In this document: positions 1 through 6,770 of the stretch, one piece after another
Numbering within the stretch: the stretch's first letter is position 1
Layout of the letters: each line of letters starts with the position of its first letter
Assembly: GCA_030642005.1 (NCBI GenBank)
Contig: DAOWOP010000123.1
Location: forward strand, 1-7,721
Length of the DNA: 7,721 nt
Direction: 5' to 3'
Origin: Planctomycetales bacterium
GTDB taxonomy: Bacteria; Planctomycetota; Phycisphaerae; SM23-33
Notes under the pieces: generated by a model
Database searches by the model: none
What the model saw: the letters and a program-made list of their open reading frames with translations, nothing else
Told to the model about the DNA's origin: nothing
Made by a program: the position numbers and the translations under genes

Positions 1-1758
1 ATGGCCGACAGCCTCGTGCTGAAACTGCCCGCGCTGGTGGGGAAACTCCGTTCGCGGCGGAAGCCCGCCTCGTTTGAAGAAGCGGTCAGGCGCGCTACCG
101 CCCGACCCAGGCCCGAAAGGGAATCTCCTCTTCGCGCCGCCGTCGCGCCTCCTCGCCAGGCTGTATCGCCTGCCGAGCTCAAGCCGGCGAAGACCAAACC
201 TTCCCCGTCGGCAAAGGCCAGGGGCCCGAAGGCCGCCGGTGAATACGAACTGCCCGACATGGACCTTCTGTCCGACCCGGCTGGGGGATACCTCGAAAGC
301 CAGGAGACGCTGGTTACCGAGAAACGCGCCATCCTTCAGCAGACGCTGGATGATTTCGGCGTGGACGCCGATGTCGTCAGCCACATGACAGGCCCGGTCA
401 TCTCGCTGCTTGAACTGTCGCTTGCGCCGGGCGTGAAGGTCAGCCGGATTTCGTCGCTGGCGCCGGACATTGCCCGGGCGCTGGCGGTTCCGGGCGTTCG
501 CGTGGTCAGCCCGCTCCCCGGACGCGACACCGTCGGCATCGAGGTGCCCAACCTGGACAAGGAGATCGTCCGCCTGAAGGAACTGATGAACCTTGCCCCG
601 GACTCCTCCGAACAGATGCGCTTGCCGCTGTACCTCGGCAAGGACGCCTCCGGCGAGCCGATTGTTTCGGACTTGGCGGCCATGCCGCATATGCTGCTTG
701 CAGGGACCACCGGATCAGGAAAGAGCGTCTCGATAAACGCTATGATCGCCGCGATGCTGATGACACGAACGCCGTACGACGTGCGATTCATACTGATCGA
801 CCCGAAGATGGTCGAGATGGCGGCCTTCGAGAAGATTCCGCACCTGCTCTGCCCGATCGTCAACGACATGCGCCGCGTCGAGGACATCCTCGAATGGGTC
901 GCCACGAAGATGGACGAGCGGTACGAAATGCTCAAGGAGGCCGGTGTTCGCAACATCGCCGGGTATAACCGCCTGGGCAAGGCCGACCTCTACCGGCGAT
1001 TCGCCGCCGAAACAGCCGAGGAAAAGGCCCATGTTATCACCCACATGCCTTACTATGTCCTCATCATCGACGAATTGGCCGATTTGATAATGACGGCCTC
1101 CAAGGAGGTCGAAGGGCACATCATCCGCGTTGCCCAAAAGGCCCGCGCCGTCGGAATCCACATGATAATCGCTACCCAGCGGCCCAGCGTCAACGTGGTA
1201 ACGGGGCTGATAAAGTCCAACATCCCCTGCCGATGCTCATTCCGAGTCGCCTCGCGCCAGGAAAGCCGAATCGTCCTCGACCAGAACGGCGCAGAGGTAC
1301 TCCTCGGTCAGGGCGATATGCTGTTCCTCCAGCCTGGAACGTCCAACCTCGTCCGCGCACAGGGGACCTACGTCGATGAAGGCGAGATTCGCGCGCTGGT
1401 CCACTACGTCCGCAGCCTCGGCGAGCCGGAGTATCTGGACGAACTGGTCAAAATTCAGACCGCCAAGACCGGCGCCGACGACGGGCAGCGCGACGAAATG
1501 TTCAACGAAGCCGTCGAGATCATCCTCTCGAGCCAGCGCGGAAGCGTTTCGCTGCTTCAGCGCCGCCTCCAGGTCGGCTACAGCCGGGCCAGCCGAATCG
1601 TGGACCAGATGGCGGAAGCCGGAATCCTCGGCGACTACAAAGGCTCGCAGGCCCGCGAGTGCATGATGAGCCTCGAAGACTGGTACGCACTCCAACATTC
1701 CATCCAAGCCGACCGCTCCGGCGCATCCGCCGCCGACGGAACGCCCACTTCCGTGTAA
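1..1758 (+). CDS. ftsK: DNA translocase FtsK/SpoIIIE family, 5' end probably cut
   Basis: ATP-driven double-stranded DNA pump that acts at the division septum, moving chromosome ends and assisting dimer resolution. Seen in the sequence: a basic, Pro/Ala/Lys-rich linker (about residues 17-80), an alpha-type domain (about 82-220), Walker A GTTGSGKS at 235-242, the family block LIDPKMVEM just after it, Walker B VLIIDE at 353-358, the ATQRPSVNVVTG motif after it, and a C-terminal winged-helix gamma domain (about 498-562) of the kind that reads the polar KOPS/SRS guide sequences. Family members usually have about 750-800 residues and begin with four membrane helices. These are missing here, and the frame is open to base 1, so the ATG at position 1 is probably internal and the membrane part lies upstream. 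The reading frame is otherwise intact. No terminator is visible in the 70 nt after the stop, so readthrough into hicBA is possible. Confidence 0.95.
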   Translation: MADSLVLKLPALVGKLRSRRKPASFEEAVRRATARPRPERESPLRAAVAPPRQAVSPAELKPAKTKPSPSAKARGPKAAGEYELPDMDLLSDPAGGYLESQETLVTEKRAILQQTLDDFGVDADVVSHMTGPVISLLELSLAPGVKVSRISSLAPDIARALAVPGVRVVSPLPGRDTVGIEVPNLDKEIVRLKELMNLAPDSSEQMRLPLYLGKDASGEPIVSDLAAMPHMLLAGTTGSGKSVSINAMIAAMLMTRTPYDVRFILIDPKMVEMAAFEKIPHLLCPIVNDMRRVEDILEWVATKMDERYEMLKEAGVRNIAGYNRLGKADLYRRFAAETAEEKAHVITHMPYYVLIIDELADLIMTASKEVEGHIIRVAQKARAVGIHMIIATQRPSVNVVTGLIKSNIPCRCSFRVASRQESRIVLDQNGAEVLLGQGDMLFLQPGTSNLVRAQGTYVDEGEIRALVHYVRSLGEPEYLDELVKIQTAKTGADDGQRDEMFNEAVEIILSSQRGSVSLLQRRLQVGYSRASRIVDQMAEAGILGDYKGSQARECMMSLEDWYALQHSIQADRSGASAADGTPTSV

Positions 1759-1776
1759 CAACAGGAACCGTAGAGG

Positions 1777-1805
1777 TTGATTGGCGGGGTTGCGGGGTTT
1801 ATGAT
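1777..1805 (+). promoter_or_regulatory. Putative sigma70-type promoter of hicBA with tandem octamer in spacer
   Basis: TTGATT (1777-1782, 4/6 to consensus) and TATGAT (1800-1805, 5/6) are separated by exactly 17 nt. Transcription would begin near 1812, just ahead of the AAGGAG ribosome site at 1817-1822 and the hicB ATG at 1829, giving a leader of about 17 nt. Sixteen of the 17 spacer bases are two perfect copies of GCGGGGTT (1784-1791 and 1792-1799), which could be an operator. This is read by eye from matches and spacing; the regulator, if any, is unknown. Confidence 0.6.
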
Positions 1806-1828
1806 GGTCGCATCAGAAGGAGCACGTT

Positions 1829-2044
1829 ATGACAAAGGAAAAAACCTTCACTGCGGTCATTCATCAGGAGGGCGACCTGTATGTAGCCCAATGCCCGGAA
1901 CTTGAAACCGTCAGTCAGGGACGCTCAATTGAAGAGGCTTTGGCCAATCTCAAGGAGGCGACGGAATTGTACCTGGAAGAATTTCCGTTGCATGAGATGT
2001 CTCATCCGTTGTTGACGACGTTCGAGGCGGCGGTAAATGTCTAA
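1829..2044 (+). CDS. hicB: HicB-family antitoxin, short form
   Basis: Antitoxin of a type II HicBA module; it should bind and neutralise the HicA mRNA interferase encoded next to it. The 71 residues match the small HicB/UPF0150 fold: a first strand FTAVIHQEGDLYVAQCPEL, then the signature VSQGRSIEEALANLKEATELYLEEF (about 28-53) and a tail ending LLTTFEAAV. The start is well set by AAGGAG at 1817-1822, 6 nt before ATG. The protein stops right after the RNase-H-like domain, so it has no room for the C-terminal ribbon-helix-helix or HTH DNA-binding domain found in longer HicBs. Autorepression by HicB binding DNA directly is therefore not obvious. Its last 8 nt overlap the hicA start, so the two are translationally coupled. 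A hand count over 1861-2220 gives about 54% GC, lower than the flanking genes appear, which fits acquisition as a mobile accessory module. Confidence 0.88.
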   Translation: MTKEKTFTAVIHQEGDLYVAQCPELETVSQGRSIEEALANLKEATELYLEEFPLHEMSHPLLTTFEAAVNV

Positions 2045-2264
2045 ATTGAAACGGGTTTCAGGGCGTGAAACGATCCGCGCCTTTGAGAAGATGGGGTTCG
2101 TTCAGGTTAGACAGCGTGGTAGTCATATTGTCCTAAAGAAGCGGGCGCCGTCCGGTGATGTCGGTTGTACGGTGCCGCTTCACCGCGAGTTGGCAATCGG
2201 AACGCTGAGAGGCATCCTGCGCCAGGCCAAGGTTACTCCCAAGGATTTTATGGAAAATCTTTAA
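2037..2264 (+). CDS. hicA: HicA-family toxin (mRNA interferase)
   Basis: Small dsRBD-fold ribonuclease that cleaves mRNA when not held by HicB, slowing growth. The 75 residues show the typical HicA order: an N-terminal helix SGRETIRAFEKMGF (about 8-21), then RQRGSHIVLKK with the presumed catalytic His at residue 30, a strand ending in VPLHRELAIGTLRGILRQA (about 47-65), and the closing helix VTPKDF. Length is normal for the family and nothing essential looks missing, so it is probably active. The ATG lies inside the end of hicB (8-nt overlap, different frame), with a weak GAGG at 2024-2027 as ribosome site. The order antitoxin-then-toxin is the reverse of E. coli hicAB but common in other bacteria. 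It is cotranscribed from the promoter ahead of hicB. Confidence 0.9.
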   Translation: MSKLKRVSGRETIRAFEKMGFVQVRQRGSHIVLKKRAPSGDVGCTVPLHRELAIGTLRGILRQAKVTPKDFMENL

Positions 2265-2288
2265 GACGGCTCTCCTCTGCATTCCCGA

Positions 2289-2317
2289 TTGAACATGCCG
2301 CCGATTTTTCTGATAAT
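2289..2317 (+). promoter_or_regulatory. Putative promoter of propeller gene, implying a leaderless mRNA
   Basis: TTGAAC (2289-2294, 4/6) and GATAAT (2312-2317, 5/6) are 17 nt apart. Transcription starting 7-9 nt after the -10 box would begin at about 2324-2326, which is at or next to the ATG (2326-2328). The 20 bases before the ATG hold no GGAG-like site, consistent with translation without a leader. Seen by eye only. Confidence 0.5.
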
Positions 2318-2325
2318 ATGTAAAG

Positions 2326-4509
2326 ATGAACCGCAAGAACGTCTATATCCTTTTTCTGCTCGTTGCCGCAACGGGTTTGTCCTTGCCGACAACTCACGCA
2401 GCCGAAGGCGCCAAAGGCAAAACCAAGCCGCCCCCGTTGATTGACGTCGATGAAGAGTCGGTCGGCTACGTCCGCCAGGCGGAGGCCTCGGCCGCCAGGA
2501 AGGATTACGCCGGTGCGATCAAGATTCTCCAGGGCTTGCTGGACCGGCGCAAACGGTGCTTTGTGCCCACCGAGGATCCGCGTCTGTTCGTTTCCCTGAC
2601 CGTCAAGGTCAACGAGGTAATCGGTCAGTTGCCGCCGGAGGGGATGGAATTGTATCGGAGGTTATACGATCCCAAGGCCGAGCGGCTCTTTCGCGCCGCC
2701 GCCGAGCGGTTCGACAAATCAGCCCTGCGAAACATCATCGCCCGATACCGTCACACCAGTTACGGCAATAAGGCTTTGAACCTGCTCGGCGGGATACAGT
2801 TCGACCGTGGCAAGTTTTCCCAGGCTGCTTATTACTGGGGCAGGATTATTTCGACCTTTCACATCAAGGATAGGCCGGTGCTGCTGGCGAAGATTGTCAT
2901 CGCGCATCATTTCGCCGGTGAGTCAGTCCCTGCGACCAAGGCGATGGAGATGCTGACTAATCGGTATCCGAATTCCCGCGCGGTCCTGGGCGGGAAAGAG
3001 CAGGACGTCGCTGTCTTTGCGCGTCGGATTCTCGCCAAGCCGCCGCCAGCCAGACCGCGCCTTCAGCACGACTGGCCTTGCCTAGCCGGTGCGCCCAACT
3101 CGGTGGCTGTGATGAGTCCCTGCCGGCCCATACTTACACCGCGCTGGACCAGACCCGGCGGAAAACTCAAAGACAATCCCAATGTCAAGGCGGCACTGAG
3201 TACTATTATTGTCCGCAACGTTGTCCGCGGCGGTCAGCGGACCGTCTCGAATCCGGCGCTGCGTGAGGGGCGGGTGGTGTTTACCTCTCGAACCGGCGGG
3301 CGGAGCCGGCGGAGTACCATGGCGGCTCATGTCCATCCGATCGTCGTCGGCACGACGGTTCTGTACCGCACCGCCGACGGCATTGCCGCGCACGACCTGC
3401 TGACCGGCGAAAAACTGTGGCAGACCTTCGCCTTCAGCCTGTACCGCCCGGCAATCGGCAGGCGCAATTACTATTATGGGAGATTGTCCCCGCCGGTGGG
3501 GGATCGGGGACGGTGGACGCTGACGGCGGGGGAGGAGAAGGTCTTCGCGGTAGGAGATTTTCTCTACGACAGTACGGCCTATAATTACGCGCTGGCGCGG
3601 GGGTCCGGGGCGTCCCGGAAGTACGCCGGCACCTCCCTGCTGGCAGCGTTTTCGCTGTCCGACGATGGTCGGCTCCTCTGGCAGGTCGGTCAGGGGAAGG
3701 GGTCCAGCGAACTGCTTCGCGGCGGGAAGTTTCTGACCGCCCCGACTTACGTTGCCGGTCGGGTGTACGTTGTGGTCGAATACATGAAGACTCATCACCT
3801 GGTGTGTCTGAACGCCGAAAGCGGGCGGGCGGTCTGGGAGGCGATGGTCGGCCAGATACCTGTGGCGCCCTCCGCCAGGTATGGGGGCTACTGGCAAGGT
3901 CGGGACAGCCCGCTGGCTGTGGCGGCGGGAAAGGTCTTCGTCGTTACCAACGTCGGTGTGGCGGCCGCGTTCGAGGCCGATACCGGCCGGCCATTATGGG
4001 CCTACCAGTACGAAAGCAGCGTTACCCGGTTGGGCAGCAGGCGTACCACCATACCGTCCACATCCTTTCCGCCGAATCCCGTTATAGTAACCAAGGGCAG
4101 GGTAATCTGTCTGCCCCCCGACAGCGATAAACTACTGGCTTTTCGGACCGATACCGGCAAGTTGGACTGGAGCGCCGACCGTCGAGGTCTGCGTAACCTG
4201 ACCGCCGTGGACCGTTCGCGCCTGTTACTGTCGGGTAAGGGGCTTCGCATTATTAATGCAGCCACCGGCAAGGAGGTCTGGACGGGCAAAAAGGTCAGCG
4301 GCGTCCATGGCCGACCTGCCGTTACGACCGACGCGATTCTGGCGTCGGGAAAAGGAGAGATTATCCGCGTATCGCTGAAGGATTTTTCCGTTACCCGCCT
4401 GCCGGTGAAGCAGCCCGACGCGATTCTGGGCAACCTCATCAGCGTGAACGGCAAACTCATCGCCGCCAACGCCGCGGGCGTGTCGGTATATTTCCCCAAG
4501 TCTCAATAA
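2326..4509 (+). CDS. Secreted TPR-like and PQQ-type beta-propeller repeat protein
   Basis: Exported protein of unknown precise role. Residues 1-26 form a signal peptide: basic NRK, a hydrophobic core YILFLLVAATGLSL, and a cleavage site near THAA. Next comes an alpha-helical, TPR-like region (about 40-215) with units such as AEASAARKDYAGAIKILQGLL and LLGGIQFDRGKFSQAAYYWGRI, then a propeller (about 248-727). The propeller shows repeated (A/D/N)xxGxxxW strand ends with Trp at 365, 452, 504, 558, 615 and 652, as in PQQ/quinoprotein blades. The residues for binding a PQQ cofactor are not evident, so I read it as a binding or scaffold propeller rather than a dehydrogenase. Planctomycetes encode many such proteins, often of about 700-1500 residues. 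It follows hicA by 61 nt but appears to have its own promoter. The start is fixed by the signal peptide. Periplasmic or surface location is inferred. Confidence 0.85.
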   Translation: MNRKNVYILFLLVAATGLSLPTTHAAEGAKGKTKPPPLIDVDEESVGYVRQAEASAARKDYAGAIKILQGLLDRRKRCFVPTEDPRLFVSLTVKVNEVIGQLPPEGMELYRRLYDPKAERLFRAAAERFDKSALRNIIARYRHTSYGNKALNLLGGIQFDRGKFSQAAYYWGRIISTFHIKDRPVLLAKIVIAHHFAGESVPATKAMEMLTNRYPNSRAVLGGKEQDVAVFARRILAKPPPARPRLQHDWPCLAGAPNSVAVMSPCRPILTPRWTRPGGKLKDNPNVKAALSTIIVRNVVRGGQRTVSNPALREGRVVFTSRTGGRSRRSTMAAHVHPIVVGTTVLYRTADGIAAHDLLTGEKLWQTFAFSLYRPAIGRRNYYYGRLSPPVGDRGRWTLTAGEEKVFAVGDFLYDSTAYNYALARGSGASRKYAGTSLLAAFSLSDDGRLLWQVGQGKGSSELLRGGKFLTAPTYVAGRVYVVVEYMKTHHLVCLNAESGRAVWEAMVGQIPVAPSARYGGYWQGRDSPLAVAAGKVFVVTNVGVAAAFEADTGRPLWAYQYESSVTRLGSRRTTIPSTSFPPNPVIVTKGRVICLPPDSDKLLAFRTDTGKLDWSADRRGLRNLTAVDRSRLLLSGKGLRIINAATGKEVWTGKKVSGVHGRPAVTTDAILASGKGEIIRVSLKDFSVTRLPVKQPDAILGNLISVNGKLIAANAAGVSVYFPKSQ

Positions 4510-4537
4510 AGCAGCGGATAGTCTATCTCCACGCCTT

Positions 4538-4595
4538 AAAAACAGAGCCGAACGGCGAGCCAATGCCGAGAGTTGGTTTGCCGTTCGGCTCTGTT
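4538..4595 (-). terminator. Intrinsic terminator of yidC, hairpin shared by convergent genes
   Basis: A perfect 16-bp inverted repeat (AACAGAGCCGAACGGC at 4541-4556, its complement at 4580-4595) lies between the two converging genes. In - strand RNA the stem is followed by a run of five U (complement of 4542-4538), which suits a Rho-independent terminator for yidC about 65 nt past its stop. In + strand RNA the stem extends to 23 pairs (two G-U) closing a 9-nt loop (4564-4572), but the following GTACTATTG is not U-rich. For the propeller gene it is therefore more likely a 3' stabiliser or weak terminator. Confidence 0.75.
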
Positions 4596-4631
4596 GTACT
4601 ATTGACGCCGCGTAAGTATCTTCTTTCGTTC

Positions 4632-4666
4632 CTACTGACTACCGGCTACTGACTACCGGCTACCGC
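4632..4666. repeat. Heptad tandem repeat overlapping the yidC stop codon
   Basis: Five consecutive 7-nt units read on + as CTACTGA, CTACCGG, CTACTGA, CTACCGG, CTACCGC; that is a 14-nt unit twice plus a partial copy. The last unit holds the yidC stop (4660-4662) and the codon for its final Arg. On the yidC strand every unit gives TAG, so stops fall in all three frames within 21 nt. Confidence 0.85.
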
Positions 4667-6753
4667 TTTACCTGGAACGGGCCTTTGGGCTTTTTGGGCT
4701 TTTGGCCTCGGAAGCGTTTTCCGGGCATCGCCACGGTGGTTTGGGCGGCGGCTTCGGCGGCTTCGGCTTCGCGGATATGCTTGCGGATGATGTACTGTTC
4801 GGCCAGGCCTGCGAATGTCGAGGTCATAAAGTACAGCGTCAGCCCGGATGCGGCGTTGTAGAAAAATACCAGCATCATTCCCGGCATCATGAACTTCATC
4901 ATCGTTTGAGAACTCTGCTGCTGCGGCGTAGCGGATGCCCCGCTCATCTGCGGGTTCATCTTCATCTGCAAGTACATCACCACGCACAACAGGATCGGCA
5001 GAAGGTTGAACCCGGTAACAGGCCCTATCATCGAGCCGACCAGCGGGATATTAAAGCCTCCTCCGCTGAACGGTATCAGTCTGTCCGGGGCGGTAAGGTC
5101 GATAATCCACACAGGCAGAAAGGCCGCATGTCGCAGTTCCACCGAGGCGTTGATGCTCGTCCACAGGGCAATCAGGATCGGCATCTGAAGGAGCATCGGA
5201 AGACAACCCAGCAAGGGCGTGGTGCCCTGGGTCTTGTACAACTTCATCATCTCCGCGTTCAGTTTGACCTTGTCGTTTGCGTACTTCTTTTTGACCTTTT
5301 CCATCTCAGGGGCGAGTTTCTGCATCCGCATCATCGAGACCTGCTGCTTCTTCATCAGCGGATGGAGGCAGATTCGCACGAGTATCACCAGCAGGATAAT
5401 CGCCAGCCCGTAGTTGCCCATCGTTACCCGGCTGCTGAAGAAATCCAGCAGCCACATCATCCCAAACGACAGCCGCTCCCAAGCACACCAGCCAAAATCT
5501 ATTGTTTCCCTATAGTTCAGGTTCCGGTACAGCGGCGTATCGTCGAACAGGTCGCGCTTCTTCGGGCCTGCGAACAGGTCAAGGCGGACATCCGTGCTGC
5601 CGTCGGGTTTCAGTTCATACGGCCCGAGGTTCATCCCCGCCAGGGACGTTTGCGGTCGCCCCGTTTCTTCCAGCGCCGCGCCGAAAAAGGCGGCCTCGGC
5701 CCCCGGAGCGGTGAGTTTCCCGGCCTCTTTCGGGACGATGTACGCCAGGGCTGCGAAGAACTTGTTGGCCTGACCGACCCACAGGACCGGCTCGGCGGCG
5801 TCGCTTCGGCCCAGGTCCCTGGCGTCGGCAAGCCCCGGTGTCATCTTGCCGACATCCCCGGACGAGACGGTCTCAACCTTCACGTCGCCGTCCTCGTACT
5901 GCCCGTAAACCAGCATACGCATGTCGCTGCGGGTGTCCTCCTTCGACAGGCCTGTGGCCGAAAACTGCGTCAGCGAGAACTCCACCTTGTCGGTCTTACA
6001 GAGGTTCACCGCCTCCAGGCGAACGTCTATCGAATAACTACCCGTCCGGAGTGTGTACGTCTTTTTCAGCAGCAGAATCCGCTCTTCATTCCGAAAAATC
6101 GTTGCCTGAAATGTTACGCTTTCGCTTGTGATTTCGCCTTTTTCGTTCTTTTCCGTCAGCACCTCGCCGGCCGACCATCGCGGGCCTGAAAGGTTCAGCG
6201 GTATCCGCCGGCCGTCGGCGATAATCGTGATCCGCCGCGTCGCCAGCGGATAAAACTTTCGGTCGCCGGCGATGACGGGGTTGAGCAGGCTGTAATGGCC
6301 TTTGAGTTTCGCATCTTCGCTGACCGCCCGGAGGTAGGCTTCGTGGTCTTTTGCACGCTTGCATCTTCGTTTATCGGCGACCGTAGCGAAGTAATCGGTC
6401 AGTTTTGCTGTTTTGACCGCAGCGCCCAGGCTGGTCAGACAGACCTGGAGTTTGAAACCGTCGGTCTTGTCGTTAGAGCCAAGAACGATTTCGTGGACGG
6501 GGCTTTTACTTACAGGCCAACTCGTTCGAGAAGGCTCTTTCCTGATAGCCGCCGCGGCCGGTTGTAGCGGTTTTATTTCAGTCGGTCTCGCCGGCTTTGT
6601 CGTTGCCGCCGGTGCAGGGTCCGCCGGCTTACTCGATGCAGCAGGCGCAGAAGCAGGTATTGATGCCGCCGGCTTCTGCTGAAGATACCACATCAGCATT
6701 ATCGGTCCGGCGGCGATCAGCAAAACAACCAGTATGAGTTGTCGATAGTTCAC
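4660..6753 (-). CDS. yidC: Membrane protein insertase YidC
   Basis: Inserts and folds membrane proteins in the inner membrane, alone or with SecYEG. Seen: N-terminal membrane helix (about 4-24, RQLILVVLLIAAGPIMLMWYL), a Pro/Ala/Lys-rich linker (about 27-75), a large periplasmic domain (about 80-410), then the conserved five-helix core. TM2 (about 447-466) carries the conserved groove Arg (R460), followed by a charged cytoplasmic hairpin (about 467-510) and GCLPMLLQMPI at 516-526. Later helices lie at about 579-598 and 619-655. The tail (679-697) is strongly basic, as expected for ribosome contact. At 697 residues it is longer than E. coli YidC (548), mainly through the linker and periplasmic part. 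The start is GTG, 11 nt after the upstream phosphoesterase gene, so both are likely one operon. No YidC-neighbour genes such as rnpA, rpmH or mnmE are present here. Confidence 0.96.
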   Translation of the reverse strand: MNYRQLILVVLLIAAGPIMLMWYLQQKPAASIPASAPAASSKPADPAPAATTKPARPTEIKPLQPAAAAIRKEPSRTSWPVSKSPVHEIVLGSNDKTDGFKLQVCLTSLGAAVKTAKLTDYFATVADKRRCKRAKDHEAYLRAVSEDAKLKGHYSLLNPVIAGDRKFYPLATRRITIIADGRRIPLNLSGPRWSAGEVLTEKNEKGEITSESVTFQATIFRNEERILLLKKTYTLRTGSYSIDVRLEAVNLCKTDKVEFSLTQFSATGLSKEDTRSDMRMLVYGQYEDGDVKVETVSSGDVGKMTPGLADARDLGRSDAAEPVLWVGQANKFFAALAYIVPKEAGKLTAPGAEAAFFGAALEETGRPQTSLAGMNLGPYELKPDGSTDVRLDLFAGPKKRDLFDDTPLYRNLNYRETIDFGWCAWERLSFGMMWLLDFFSSRVTMGNYGLAIILLVILVRICLHPLMKKQQVSMMRMQKLAPEMEKVKKKYANDKVKLNAEMMKLYKTQGTTPLLGCLPMLLQMPILIALWTSINASVELRHAAFLPVWIIDLTAPDRLIPFSGGGFNIPLVGSMIGPVTGFNLLPILLCVVMYLQMKMNPQMSGASATPQQQSSQTMMKFMMPGMMLVFFYNAASGLTLYFMTSTFAGLAEQYIIRKHIREAEAAEAAAQTTVAMPGKRFRGQKPKKPKGPFQVKR

Positions 6754-6761
6754 TTCCGAAG

Positions 6762-6770
6762 CCCCTACCT
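6762..6770 (-). promoter_or_regulatory. Possible yidC ribosome site overlapping the upstream stop codon
   Basis: On the - strand the bases AGGTAGGGG lie 8 nt before the yidC GTG and contain the TAG stop of the metallophosphoesterase gene. This is the only purine-rich site at a workable distance; a GGAA directly abutting the GTG is too close. The overlap points to translational coupling. The match to the canonical site is weak. Confidence 0.4.

Noticed and set aside
1..1758. A soluble FtsK variant without membrane helices
   Set aside because: The frame is open to the first base of the window, so the missing N-terminus is most simply explained by the cut; nothing upstream can be seen.
3082..3897. 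271-residue open frame antisense to the propeller gene
   Set aside because: Pro/Arg/Gly-rich composition with no domain, opposite a gene with a signal peptide and regular blade motifs.
2326..4509. A PQQ-dependent dehydrogenase
   Set aside because: Blade-type Trp motifs are present, but no recognisable cofactor-binding or catalytic residues are, and the TPR-like N-terminal part suits a scaffold protein better.
4596..4631. Promoter-like TTGACG at about 4602 on the + strand
   Set aside because: No acceptable -10 box at normal spacing, and any transcript would run antisense into yidC with no gene to express.
4702..6189. 495-residue open frame antisense to yidC
   Set aside because: It lies wholly opposite a clear YidC; the translation is low-complexity, rich in His, Arg and Gln, and shows no domain. 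It is a typical shadow frame in GC-rich DNA.
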